A DNA stretch of 35,427 nucleotides from Nitrosomonas supralitoralis (GTDB lineage Bacteria; Pseudomonadota; Gammaproteobacteria; Burkholderiales; Nitrosomonadaceae): contig NZ_PXXU01000038.1 in NCBI RefSeq assembly GCF_003011925.2, forward strand, positions 1 to 35,427. The letters run 5' to 3'. The position numbers and the translations under genes are program-made. The notes under the pieces are model-generated. The model was not told where the DNA came from. It saw only the letters and a list, made by a program, of their open reading frames with translations, and did no database searches. This document shows positions 8,601 to 16,206 of this stretch, in pieces. How positions within the stretch are numbered: the first letter of the stretch is position 1; every line of letters begins with the position of its first letter.

Positions 8601-9524
8601 GGCGTTTCCGATAATCAGATCGCCAAAACCATCGCCGTTCACGTCTCCCGCATTGCTGGCAAAAAACTGCTGATAAAGATGATCCGCACCCCCATCCAGG
8701 CGAAAACCATTGCTACCATTGAGATCAGACAGATTCATCGCCGCATCAAAACCGGAGGCCTTGCCAAACACAATATGATGTCTTAAACCACTGCTGACCA
8801 TTACATCATCAAAGCCGTCACCATTCACGTCTCCTGCTCCGCTAACTAACCGCGTCGCTCCATCCAGACGAAAACCATTACTGCCATCAAGAACGGACAA
8901 ATTCACCGTCGCATCGAATCCCGAGGTTTTGCCAAATACCACGTAGCTGGCGCCGGCGTACGAATTCCCATAAGGAGCGCTGATAATCACATCATCGACC
9001 CCATCACCATTAACGTCTCCCGCACCGCTGACTGACCAACCCGCCACATCATAGGTCGACACGCCAGACAAACGAAAACCATTGCTGCCATCCAGATCGG
9101 ACAGATTCATCGCCGCATTAAATCCCGACTGTTTGCCAAACACCACGTAGCTGGAATTACCGTTAAGGTTACCAACAATCACATCGTCAAACCCATCATC
9201 ATTGATATCACCGGCATCGCTGATCCAGCTGCCACCATTTCCGCCTGCTGTTCCTCCATCCAGACGAAAACCATTTGCCCCATCCAAACTGGATAAATTC
9301 ATCGCCGCATCAAATCCCGAAGCCTTGCCAAACACCACGTAACTGGAGCTGGAACTGGATGAATGACCGTACCGGTCACTAATAATCACATCATCAAAAC
9401 CATCTCCATTGACGTCTCCCGCACTGCTCACAAAGATGCCTGAAAAATCACGCCTCTCCGCACCAATCAGGGCAAAGCCATTCTCTCCATTAAGATCTGC
9501 CACATTAATACTTTGCGTAGCCAT
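5634..9524 (-). CDS. Giant FG-GAP (integrin-alpha-like) RTX surface or secreted protein
   Basis: The product is a 1296-aa repeat protein, with the start at 9524 set by GGAGG 8 nt upstream. I count 14 units of about 60-75 aa of the pattern GDVNGDGFDDVIIG...SSYVVFGK...LDGSNGFRLDG, each with a Ca-binding DxNGDGxDD loop. A proline- and threonine-rich linker (PAPPEVRPTTT, near residue 480) splits them 7 + 7. That fits two seven-bladed FG-GAP propellers. The C-terminal 300 aa hold two copies of an about 150-aa module. Each starts with DDVFTGTSA-like sequence and RTX-like turns (GNDLLIGGGGAD, GGAGNDYI) and ends with GW-DGGI and a TDF-like motif. There is no Sec signal. RTX repeats plus a hydrophobic C-terminus suggest type I secretion, but no transporter lies in the window. 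An adhesin role is inference. Confidence 0.88.
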   Translation of the reverse strand: MATQSINVADLNGENGFALIGAERRDFSGIFVSSAGDVNGDGFDDVIISDRYGHSSSSSSSYVVFGKASGFDAAMNLSSLDGANGFRLDGGTAGGNGGSWISDAGDINDDGFDDVIVGNLNGNSSYVVFGKQSGFNAAMNLSDLDGSNGFRLSGVSTYDVAGWSVSGAGDVNGDGVDDVIISAPYGNSYAGASYVVFGKTSGFDATVNLSVLDGSNGFRLDGATRLVSGAGDVNGDGFDDVMVSSGLRHHIVFGKASGFDAAMNLSDLNGSNGFRLDGGADHLYQQFFASNAGDVNGDGFGDLIIGNATADLNGRDSGSSYVVFGKADGFDAVMNLSDLDGKNGFRLDGATMDDRSGSSVGRAGDVNGDGFDDLIIGVPSANPDGSVTGSSYVVFGRATGFDAAMSLSGLDGDNNGFRIDGASFQDVLGQSVSGAGDVNGDGFDDLIVGAPNANSNGDDSGSSYVIFGRSEFTGGGVDFPAPPEVRPTTTSINLSSLDGSNGFRLDSTGYYLGGFSISSAGDINGDGFDDMAIGTSFEKYYEGSYVVFGKSSGFDPSMDLNELDGKNGFRVNVATNDSSVDGIGDINGDGFDDVVIIEEVRDNYYGNVVVNNAYVVFGKASGFSSRLDLSGLNGSNGFRLDEGTEHEFSGVSISGAGDVNGDGFDDFVIGNYAADPNGNSSGSSYVVFGKSSGFDATLSITGLDGSNGFRLDGVAQYDFSGGTVSGAGDINGDGFDDVMIGAEGADPNGYLSGSSYVVFGKARGFDATMNLSDLDGNNGFRLDGVAGVDRAGFVSTAGDVNGDGLNDMLVSGRDSGSYVIFGKAAGFDATMDLSDLDGSNGFHLSQAGLVIAVSSAGDVNGDGFDDLIIGNSRADYSGSSYVMFGKASGFDAEINLFDFDSTNSVRLDGAVAGDRSGVRVSSTGDVNSDGFDDLMIAAPDTDVNNENSGSVYVIFGASQFTGIVTYVGLPETDDVFTGTSASERFDPSDGNDLLIGGGGADVIYGGLDDDTIRVPDLTFQLVAGGSGNDTLGLDGSGINLDLANFQDKITGIETIDLGSEGDNTLTLTLQDVLNLSNSTDTLVVKGDTGDRVDGLSSGWADGGIKDGFHIFTQLKAVLMIADAVKTDFTSGVDFPGTPGDDVFTGTSAAESFEVGNGNDRMIGRGGADSFDGGAGNDYIRISDASFRFVDGGSGTDILGLAGSGFNLDLSTVQGKIHGIETISLYGVGDNTLTLTAAEVLNLSDETDTLKIKGNTGDSVVGLSNGWIDGGIHGNFHTYTQGDAVVLVGVNVTTDFA

Positions 9525-10171
9525 TATTTCTACCTCCAGAATAAAATGTGATTTGCAGGTCATCCGTCAATGCGGAAGTAATTCACTGCCATCTTGGCCC
9601 TGAACCGGCTGACTTTATGATTGTGGACTTCGCCAGCAGAATATTCCTCGAATACCTAATCTCGTTAATTTAATAAGAATTTTCTGACTAAAAATGGTAC
9701 TGTGGCACAAAAATATCTACCTGTAAATACGGGTTGGTTTTTAATATTTTATATGTTTTTACAGAAACTTAGACAGCACATGCAATATTGACAACAAGCT
9801 TTTAAGAAATCATATTGGAGACAGGAAAAAGCTCAGTTTTAGTAGGAAAGAATGCATTATTGCCTGCACGTAAAATCGGCCGGAGCCAGGTTGAGCTGGG
9901 GTTCTGGCCGCTAGTGATAACTAAGCAAAATCCATCGCCACATTCACGCCAATCATCAACACTGCTTCATCCTGCGTATAGGTATGAAAGTTGCCATGAA
10001 TCCCGCCATCGACCCAACCGCTGCTCAGCCCAACACAATATTCATCGAGAAACACTCGCTTCTATCCATCAATAGGGTGCGGGTATCACATTACATTACA
10101 GTGTTTTTACGCTACGCCAAATTAAGTTAGAATATACGATTTTTAGAATCTATCTAATTGGGAGTTCCTCA
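9525..10171. other. Intergenic region between FG-GAP gene and ilvE
   Basis: This divergent spacer carries a remnant of an RTX module (9921-10036, listed separately) and should contain the promoters for the FG-GAP gene (minus) and ilvE (plus). Neither promoter is clear. A GC-rich imperfect hairpin around 9878-9913 (CGGCC ... GGCCG) is not followed by a T-run. Nothing else is recognised. Confidence 0.5.
9921..10036 (-). pseudogene. Remnant of the C-terminal module of a second RTX/FG-GAP gene
   Basis: The minus strand ending at TAG (9923-9921) encodes GLSSGWVDGGIHGNFHTYTQ and then DEAVLMIGVNVAMDFA-stop. It aligns without gaps to the last 37 residues of the intact FG-GAP/RTX protein, which ends in the same style (GLSNGWIDGGIHGNFHTYTQ, then VNVTTDFA-stop). 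Similarity stops abruptly near 10036, and there is no gene body upstream. It is the tail of a lost paralogue or of a partial duplication. Confidence 0.85.
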
Positions 10172-11095
10172 ATGTCAATGGCTGACCGTGATGGTGTAAT
10201 CTGGTATGACGGGAAGATGGTTCCCTGGCGCGATGCCAATACACATGTGTTAACCCATACGCTGCATTATGGCCTGGGTGTTTTTGAAGGATTGCGCGCC
10301 TATGAAACTGCGCACGGATCGGCAATTTTTCGCCTGCAGGAGCACACTGACCGCTTGTTCAATTCGGCGCATATTTTCATGATGAAAATACCTTATGACA
10401 AGGAAGTGATCATGCAGGCGCAATGCGATGTGGTAAAACAAAACAAATTGACCTCCGGTTATATTCGTCCGATCGCTTTTTATGGCGCTGAAGCAATGGG
10501 GCTTTCCGCCAAAACATTGTCCGTGCATGTCGCCATTGCCGCTTGGCCATGGGGCACATATTTAGGTCCCGAGAGCTTGGATAATGGTATTCGCGTTAAG
10601 ACATCGTCGTTTACCCGGCATCATGTAAACATTAATATGTGTCGCGCAAAATCGGTTACCACCTATGCCAACTCAATCCTGGCCAATCAGGAAGTCGGAA
10701 TGAACGGATACGATGAAGCATTGTTGCTGGATGTCGAGGGGTACGTCGCTGAAGGATCTGGAGAAAATATTTTTATCGTCAAACAAGGTAAAATTTTTAC
10801 GCCCGACCTGACTTCCTGTCTGGAAGGCATAACGCGCGCATCCATCATTGAATTGGCTACGGAATTGGGTATACCCGTTATCGAAAAGCGTATTACACGC
10901 GATGAAGTTTATTGCGCCGATGAAGCATTTTTTACCGGTACTGCCGCGGAAGTCACTCCGATTCGCGAACTGGATAATCGCATTATCGGATCGGGCAAAC
11001 GTGGACCAATTACCGCGCAGTTACAAACGCTATTTTTTGATTGTGTTAAAGGTAAAGCCAAAAATCACGACAACTGGCTTACCCTGATTGAATAA
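10172..11095 (+). CDS. ilvE: Branched-chain amino acid aminotransferase
   Basis: This 307-aa class IV PLP-dependent aminotransferase reversibly transfers the amino group between glutamate and the keto acids of leucine, isoleucine and valine in the cytoplasm. The PLP lysine is Lys160 in CRAKSVTTYANSILA. The cofactor-side motifs EGSGENIFIV (194-203) and FFTGTAAEVTPIREL follow in the expected order, and the N-terminal HTLHYGLGVFEGLRAYE segment is typical of IlvE. Length matches the family. GGGAG lies 7 nt before the ATG; a second ATG two codons later is less well spaced. It opens a plus-strand run, with the CHCC zinc-finger gene 21 bp downstream. Confidence 0.97.
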   Translation: MSMADRDGVIWYDGKMVPWRDANTHVLTHTLHYGLGVFEGLRAYETAHGSAIFRLQEHTDRLFNSAHIFMMKIPYDKEVIMQAQCDVVKQNKLTSGYIRPIAFYGAEAMGLSAKTLSVHVAIAAWPWGTYLGPESLDNGIRVKTSSFTRHHVNINMCRAKSVTTYANSILANQEVGMNGYDEALLLDVEGYVAEGSGENIFIVKQGKIFTPDLTSCLEGITRASIIELATELGIPVIEKRITRDEVYCADEAFFTGTAAEVTPIRELDNRIIGSGKRGPITAQLQTLFFDCVKGKAKNHDNWLTLIE

Positions 11096-11116
11096 TGCAC
11101 CATTGGAGTTACTAGT

Positions 11117-11320
11117 ATGAATCAACAAACCAATAATAAAGACCGTGAAATTGAAGTTACCGCTGACGATCTGCCACTACATTGTCCGATGCCGTCGATG
11201 TTGTTGTGGAATTCCCATCCGCGGGTTTTCCTCCCGATAGAAGCCACCGGTGAGGCACTTTGCCCATACTGTGGCACTCATTACACCCTGAAAGGTGGCG
11301 CTGCACCAGGCCATCATTGA
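11117..11320 (+). CDS. CHCC-type zinc-finger protein (NDUFS6-like)
   Basis: This 67-aa protein has zinc ligands in the zf-CHCC pattern: Cys23, His34, Cys49 and Cys52 (C-x10-H-x14-C-x2-C) within LHCPMPSMLLWNSHPRVFLP and LCPYCGTHYTL. The family is related to the NDUFS6 accessory subunit of mitochondrial complex I. In bacteria the proteins are small, usually uncharacterised, and often found next to ilvE. GGAG lies upstream of the ATG, and the gene follows ilvE by 21 bp, so the two are probably co-transcribed. A specific function cannot be assigned. Confidence 0.9.
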   Translation: MNQQTNNKDREIEVTADDLPLHCPMPSMLLWNSHPRVFLPIEATGEALCPYCGTHYTLKGGAAPGHH

Positions 11321-11424
11321 AATCCGCTGATTTATGAGGAAACTTGCGTTCTGACAAAAAATTGTAACGAGATCAATACCGATTTGCCACGTTGTATTAA
11401 CCACTCCTTTTTCGGATTTATTAA

Positions 11425-12804
11425 ATGATGCAAACCATTCCTCATGGAATTTTTAAAGCTTATGATATCCGCGGCATTGTTGGCCAAACCATCACCGCAG
11501 AGAATGTCGAAAAAATCGGCCATGCCATTGGCTCTGAGGCACGCGCGAGGAATTTGAGCGCGATTGCAATCGGGCGCGATGGCAGATTATCAGGTACCGA
11601 ACTATCCCAGGCACTTGCGCGCGGCATTCGCAACAGTGGGACCGATGTTGTGGATGTCGGCATGGTTGCGACGCCCATGCTCTATTTTGCGGCACATCAA
11701 TTATGCCAGTATTCCGGCGTGATGGTGACTGGCAGCCATAACCCGCCTGATTATAATGGCTTCAAAATTGTACTGGGTGGCCAAACGCTGGCAGCAGAAA
11801 CCATTCAAGCCTTACGTCTACGCATCGAGAATAATGATCTGACTCACGGCACCGGCAACTACTCCGAACAGAATATTGTCAATGCCTATCTAGAGCGCAT
11901 TACCCAGGATATCAAATTGAGTCGTCCGCTCAAAATCGTTGTGGATTGCGGCAATGGCGTGGCGGGGGCATTTGCACCTGCGTTGTATCGCGGCTTGGGT
12001 TGCCAGGTTACTGAATTGTTCTGCGACGTGGATGGTTCTTTCCCCAATCATCATCCTGATCCGTCTGTGCCCGAAAACCTCAAAGACGTTATTCATGCGT
12101 TGAAAACCACCGATGCTGAAATCGGATTGGCTTTTGACGGCGATGGCGACCGGCTTGGCATCGTAACAAAGAATGGCAATATCATAAATGCCGATCGCCA
12201 GCTGATGCTGTTTGCCGCAGACGTTTTATCAAGAAACCCAGGCGGAAAAATTATTTTTGATGTTAAATGCACCCGGAATCTGGCACCCTGGATTAGCCAG
12301 CACGGTGGTACTCCTATCATGTGGAAAACCGGACATTCTTTTATCAAAGCCAAACTGATTGAAGAAAAGGCCCTGCTGGCCGGAGAAATGAGCGGGCATT
12401 TGTTTTTCAAGGAGCGCTGGTATGGTTTTGACGACGGTTTATATGCCGGCGCACGGTTGCTGGAGTTGATGAGCCGTGAAACGGATATCAACGCCACGTT
12501 GAATAATCTTCCCGACAGCCTGAACACACCGGAAATACAAGTACGTACGGCTGAGGGTGAGAACCATGCATTGATAGCACAGTTGCAGCAACAAGCAACT
12601 TTCAACAACCCGCAACAAGTGATTACTATTGATGGATTACGGGTCGAATACAGTGACGGATTTGGCCTGGCTCGCGCTTCCAATACTACGCCTGTTATTG
12701 TCCTGCGTTTTGAAGCAGACAATGAAATCGCGCTAAAGCGTATCCAGGATGATTTTCGCCACAATATTCTACAAGTTAAACCGGATGCTCAACTACCCTT
12801 CTAG
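11425..12804 (+). CDS. Phosphomannomutase / phosphoglucomutase
   Basis: This 459-aa alpha-D-phosphohexomutase interconverts hexose 1- and 6-phosphates, feeding nucleotide sugars for lipopolysaccharide and exopolysaccharide. Its landmarks are KAYDIRGIVG at the N-terminus, the phosphoserine loop VTGSHNPPDYNGFK (Ser104), the metal loop DGDGDR (238-243) and the sugar-binding GEMSGH (320-325). A C-terminal phosphate-binding domain follows (RASNTTPVIVLRFEA). The order and length match the AlgC/ManB type with dual mannose and glucose specificity, although specificity is not decided by sequence alone. Two adjacent ATGs (11425, 11428) both lack a strong ribosome-binding site. It lies 104 bp after the zinc-finger gene and 25 bp before nadE. 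Confidence 0.94.
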   Translation: MMQTIPHGIFKAYDIRGIVGQTITAENVEKIGHAIGSEARARNLSAIAIGRDGRLSGTELSQALARGIRNSGTDVVDVGMVATPMLYFAAHQLCQYSGVMVTGSHNPPDYNGFKIVLGGQTLAAETIQALRLRIENNDLTHGTGNYSEQNIVNAYLERITQDIKLSRPLKIVVDCGNGVAGAFAPALYRGLGCQVTELFCDVDGSFPNHHPDPSVPENLKDVIHALKTTDAEIGLAFDGDGDRLGIVTKNGNIINADRQLMLFAADVLSRNPGGKIIFDVKCTRNLAPWISQHGGTPIMWKTGHSFIKAKLIEEKALLAGEMSGHLFFKERWYGFDDGLYAGARLLELMSRETDINATLNNLPDSLNTPEIQVRTAEGENHALIAQLQQQATFNNPQQVITIDGLRVEYSDGFGLARASNTTPVIVLRFEADNEIALKRIQDDFRHNILQVKPDAQLPF

Positions 12805-12829
12805 TTTGCAATAATATACCGGCAAAACC

Positions 12830-14467
12830 ATGTACATTGCCATTGCTCAGATTAATTGCACGGTAGGAGATATCACAGGAAATGCAGCAAAAATACTGGC
12901 TGCGGTGAAGCAAGCCGAACAAGCGGGTGCAACACTGATCATAACGCCCGAATTGGCTTTATCCGGTTATCCCCCTGCGGATTTGCTGCTGCGTGAAACA
13001 TTTTGCCAACTGTGCCAGCATGTCCTGACAGAACTGGCAAAAACGATCGGCAACATCACCTTGATCGTAGGTCACCCCAGTTTCGACGAAGACAAGCTTT
13101 ACAATGCGGCTTCGGTCATTCGCAACGGTGAAATTCTTCATACCTATCACAAAAGGATTCTCAATAAATCACCTTTCTTCAACGAATCTTATTATTTTGA
13201 TGCCGGCACTCAGCCATACATATTCGAATTGGAAGGCATCAGATTCGGCATTGATATTTGTGCCGATTTCTGGCTCGGGCATCTGCCCGCTGAAGTCGAT
13301 TACACTCACCTGGATATCGTATTAGTTCTCAATGCTTCGGCTTATCATATCAACAAGCAAGTATCCCGGTATCAAGCCACACACCAATTCATCAAGCATA
13401 CAGGCATCGCAGTAATTCATACCAACCTGGTCGGTGGACAGGATGAACTGGTTTTTGATGGCGCATCATTTGTCATGAATGGACAAGGCGAACTTACGCA
13501 CCAACTGGAGGAATTTGCTGAAACTATTGGATTGATTGAAATTCAGAACAAGCAACCCGTAACAGGTAAATTAATGCCGGCACAATCGCCTGTCGCCAGC
13601 GTCTATCAAGCCTTATGCTTAGGCGTTCGGGATTATGTGCATAAAAACGGTTTCCCCGGTGTGTTACTGGGGCTTTCCGGAGGCGTAGACTCAGCGCTCG
13701 CACTCGCGATTGCGTTCGATGCATTAGGCGCAGACCAGATCAAAACAGTCATGATGCCATCGCAATATACCGCTGGCATAAGTCTGGAAGATGCCAATGA
13801 AATGGCTGAATTATTAAAAATTAAACATATTGAATGCAGCATAGAACCGCTATTTGATTTATATCTGAAGAAAATTGCCAAGGATTTTCAGATTTCATTG
13901 GACCCGGCTGATTTTAATACCATGCCAGAAAATATTCAGGCACGCATCCGCGGCACGCTATTAATGGCATTATCAAATTATACCGGGGCAATGGTTCTGA
14001 CTACGGGCAACAAATCGGAACTGGCGGTTGGTTACTGCACTCTGTATGGTGACATGGCGGGCGGCTTTGCAGTATTAAAGGATGTCAGTAAAACTCTGGT
14101 TTATCAGTTATGCGAATACCGGAATCAAATCCAGCGTGTAATCCCAGAACGCATCATCCGGCGCGCACCAACTGCCGAATTGCGCCTCAATCAAACAGAT
14201 CAGGATAACTTGCCCGCGTATGAAATTTTGGATGGTATCATCGAAGCGTATGTCGAGAAGAATCTTACGCCGGCTGAAATCATTGCATTGCATTACGACC
14301 AGGCCGATGTCACCAAAGTCATCCAATTAATTCATATGAACGAATACAAACGACGCCAGTCTCCTCCCGGCATTCGCATCACCCGCTGTGATTTTGGCAC
14401 GGCTTGGCGTTATCCGATTGGGTCGCATTATAAAGCCTGGGCAACTCCGCTGATGAGTGAGCATTAA
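12830..14467 (+). CDS. nadE: Glutamine-dependent NAD+ synthetase
   Basis: This 545-aa two-domain enzyme converts nicotinic acid adenine dinucleotide to NAD+ with ATP and glutamine, the last step of NAD synthesis. The N-terminal nitrilase-type glutaminase has the triad Glu41 (TPELALSGYPP), Lys108 (TYHKRIL) and Cys144 (GIDICADFWLG). The C-terminal synthetase has the PP-loop SGGVDS (283-288) and the GNKSELAVGYCTLYGDMAGG segment. It releases ammonia from glutamine and is cytoplasmic. The final residues (SHYKAWATPLMSEH) are followed at once by an IS110-type remnant, so the natural C-terminus may have been altered; the catalytic parts are complete. Confidence 0.96.
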   Translation: MYIAIAQINCTVGDITGNAAKILAAVKQAEQAGATLIITPELALSGYPPADLLLRETFCQLCQHVLTELAKTIGNITLIVGHPSFDEDKLYNAASVIRNGEILHTYHKRILNKSPFFNESYYFDAGTQPYIFELEGIRFGIDICADFWLGHLPAEVDYTHLDIVLVLNASAYHINKQVSRYQATHQFIKHTGIAVIHTNLVGGQDELVFDGASFVMNGQGELTHQLEEFAETIGLIEIQNKQPVTGKLMPAQSPVASVYQALCLGVRDYVHKNGFPGVLLGLSGGVDSALALAIAFDALGADQIKTVMMPSQYTAGISLEDANEMAELLKIKHIECSIEPLFDLYLKKIAKDFQISLDPADFNTMPENIQARIRGTLLMALSNYTGAMVLTTGNKSELAVGYCTLYGDMAGGFAVLKDVSKTLVYQLCEYRNQIQRVIPERIIRRAPTAELRLNQTDQDNLPAYEILDGIIEAYVEKNLTPAEIIALHYDQADVTKVIQLIHMNEYKRRQSPPGIRITRCDFGTAWRYPIGSHYKAWATPLMSEH

Positions 14468-14468
14468 C

Positions 14469-14555
14469 AGGGATGACAAAACGCGGAGCAATGATGCGGG
14501 CATCGTGTTCCTGAGCGCGCAGTACTCGTGCCCAGTGGTGGGCTTGGAAGCCTGT
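14469..14555 (-). mobile_element. IS110/IS1111-type transposase remnant
   Basis: The minus strand encodes TGFQAHHWARVLRAQEHDA followed by RIIAPRFVIP. This matches the conserved segment near the N-terminal catalytic domain of IS110/IS1111 transposases (AHHWAR-L---H-VRLIAPQFVKP). Only about 29 codons survive, without start, remaining catalytic residues or ends. It lies 2 bp after the nadE stop codon and just before the bepA-like gene. Confidence 0.75.
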
Positions 14556-14592
14556 TAACGGAACTCGAAAAACAAATAGATATCCTATTATC

Positions 14593-16107
14593 ATGAAATT
14601 AGCTTGTCTGATAATTGCGTTATTGATCTGGTTTCCTGCCCATATTATTGCACATGAATTGCCAGAGTTAGGCGACGTGTCGCAGGCTTCCATCACACCG
14701 CTTCAGGAGCGGCAGCTAGGCCTGAGAATCATGCGTCAGATTCGTGCCGATCCGAGTTATATGGATGATCCCGAAATCGCCAGCTATCTTGAGAATCTGG
14801 GCCATAAATTAATCGCCAATTCAAATGAAGCCAATGCAAATCAATTGTTTGAGTTTTTTGCGCTTGATAACCCAGCAATTAACGCATTTGCTTTGCCGGG
14901 TGGTTTCATGGGATTCAATAGCGGCCTGATTATCGCCGCGCAAAGCGAATCCGAGTTAGCCGCCGTGATGTCGCATGAAATTGCGCATGTCACGCAAAAA
15001 CATCTGGCGCGTATGATCGCTGCGCAAAAATACGATCTGGTCAAATATCTGGCAGCGCTGGCAGTCGCCATAGTCGCCTCACGTGCTGACGGACAGGCCA
15101 GTCAGGCAGTATTGGTTGCCACACAAGCCAGCATGATCCAATCAAAACTGGATTTCACCCGTAACCACGAAAAAGAAGCGGATCGAATTGGTTTAAGCAT
15201 TTTATTAGATGCAGGATTTGACCCACAAGGGATGGCGGCTTTCTTTGAACGCTTGCAACGAGCCGGACGTTTTCATGAAAATGGTGCGCCTTCATACCTG
15301 CGCACACATCCGATCACCTACGAGCGCATCGCGGATATTCAGAATCGAACACGTGAATTGCCCTATCGACAGGTTCCTGACAGTCTCGATTTTTTGCTGG
15401 TACGCGCTAAGTTACGTGCATTGCAGGGAAATGCACGCGATGCCGTGCTGCAATTCAAAACGCGCATAGCCGAGAAACGCTATGCCAATGAGGCGGTTGA
15501 ACGTTATGGTTATATCCATGCATTATTGCGCGCCAAAAAATACAAACAAGCCAACATAGAGTGGGGACTCTTGTATCAAGTCTTGCAGAGCGATTCAATC
15601 GCACCCATGCTGACGAATCATCGATTGGGAAAAACTGTGCGTGTGGAATCTAAAGGTATTATCGCCGACGCAATGATAGAAACCCTCTCAGCTCGGGTTA
15701 AACTGGCCAACGGGGAAACAACCGAGGCTTTCAATGTCTATAAAACGGCACTAAAAATTTATCCACAATATCGGGCACTGATCCATGGCTATGCACAGGG
15801 GTTAATTGAGAACGAACAAATCGAGGCGGCGCTTGAATTCATAACCCGGCAATTACAACTGATACAAAATGATCCGCAATTGTTTAACCTTCAAGCTCAA
15901 TGTTACGAGCTATTAGGTGATAAAATGCTCAAGCATCGCGCACTCGCTGAGTCTTTTCTGTTAAAAGGACACTACGCGGGCGCTGTCGATCAACTGAAAA
16001 CCGCGCTACAAAACAGCAATGGCAATTTTTACCAGCTCTCCAGCGTAGAAGCACGTCTGAAACACGTACAGATACTCAGGGAAGAAGCGGATAAAGCGGA
16101 GAAATAA
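14593..16107 (+). CDS. bepA: BepA-like periplasmic M48 metalloprotease with TPR domain
   Basis: This 504-aa protein resembles E. coli BepA/YfgC. It has a Sec signal (residues 1-20, MKLACLIIALLIWFPAHIIA), an M48 domain with the zinc site HEIAH (128-132) and third ligand Glu195 in NHEKEAD. A long alpha-helical TPR-like region runs from about 260 to the end. The family works in the periplasm, assembling or degrading stalled LptD and other outer-membrane proteins through contact with the Bam complex. No Shine-Dalgarno-like sequence precedes the ATG, and the DNA just upstream is an insertion-sequence remnant, so its original leader may have been lost. The exporter genes downstream start 99 bp later. 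Confidence 0.92.
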   Translation: MKLACLIIALLIWFPAHIIAHELPELGDVSQASITPLQERQLGLRIMRQIRADPSYMDDPEIASYLENLGHKLIANSNEANANQLFEFFALDNPAINAFALPGGFMGFNSGLIIAAQSESELAAVMSHEIAHVTQKHLARMIAAQKYDLVKYLAALAVAIVASRADGQASQAVLVATQASMIQSKLDFTRNHEKEADRIGLSILLDAGFDPQGMAAFFERLQRAGRFHENGAPSYLRTHPITYERIADIQNRTRELPYRQVPDSLDFLLVRAKLRALQGNARDAVLQFKTRIAEKRYANEAVERYGYIHALLRAKKYKQANIEWGLLYQVLQSDSIAPMLTNHRLGKTVRVESKGIIADAMIETLSARVKLANGETTEAFNVYKTALKIYPQYRALIHGYAQGLIENEQIEAALEFITRQLQLIQNDPQLFNLQAQCYELLGDKMLKHRALAESFLLKGHYAGAVDQLKTALQNSNGNFYQLSSVEARLKHVQILREEADKAEK

Positions 16108-16206
16108 AAAGCTCAAAAAGTTTCCAACCCTATATTCGCCGCACATACCCAAGCACCTTGTTTCTTTTAATCGCGCGGCCCAATTGAATTTAATTAAACC
16201 TATCAA

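Noticed and set aside
9878..9913. GC-rich hairpin as a terminator
   Set aside because: The stem is imperfect and no T-run follows on either strand.
9815..10075. 86-codon plus-strand frame beginning with TTG
   Set aside because: It runs antisense through the RTX-module remnant, and the same kind of antisense frame exists opposite the intact gene's end, so it is a shadow.
12093..12764. 223-codon minus-strand frame inside the phosphohexomutase gene
   Set aside because: It lies wholly antisense to a gene with intact catalytic motifs and has no recognisable domain.
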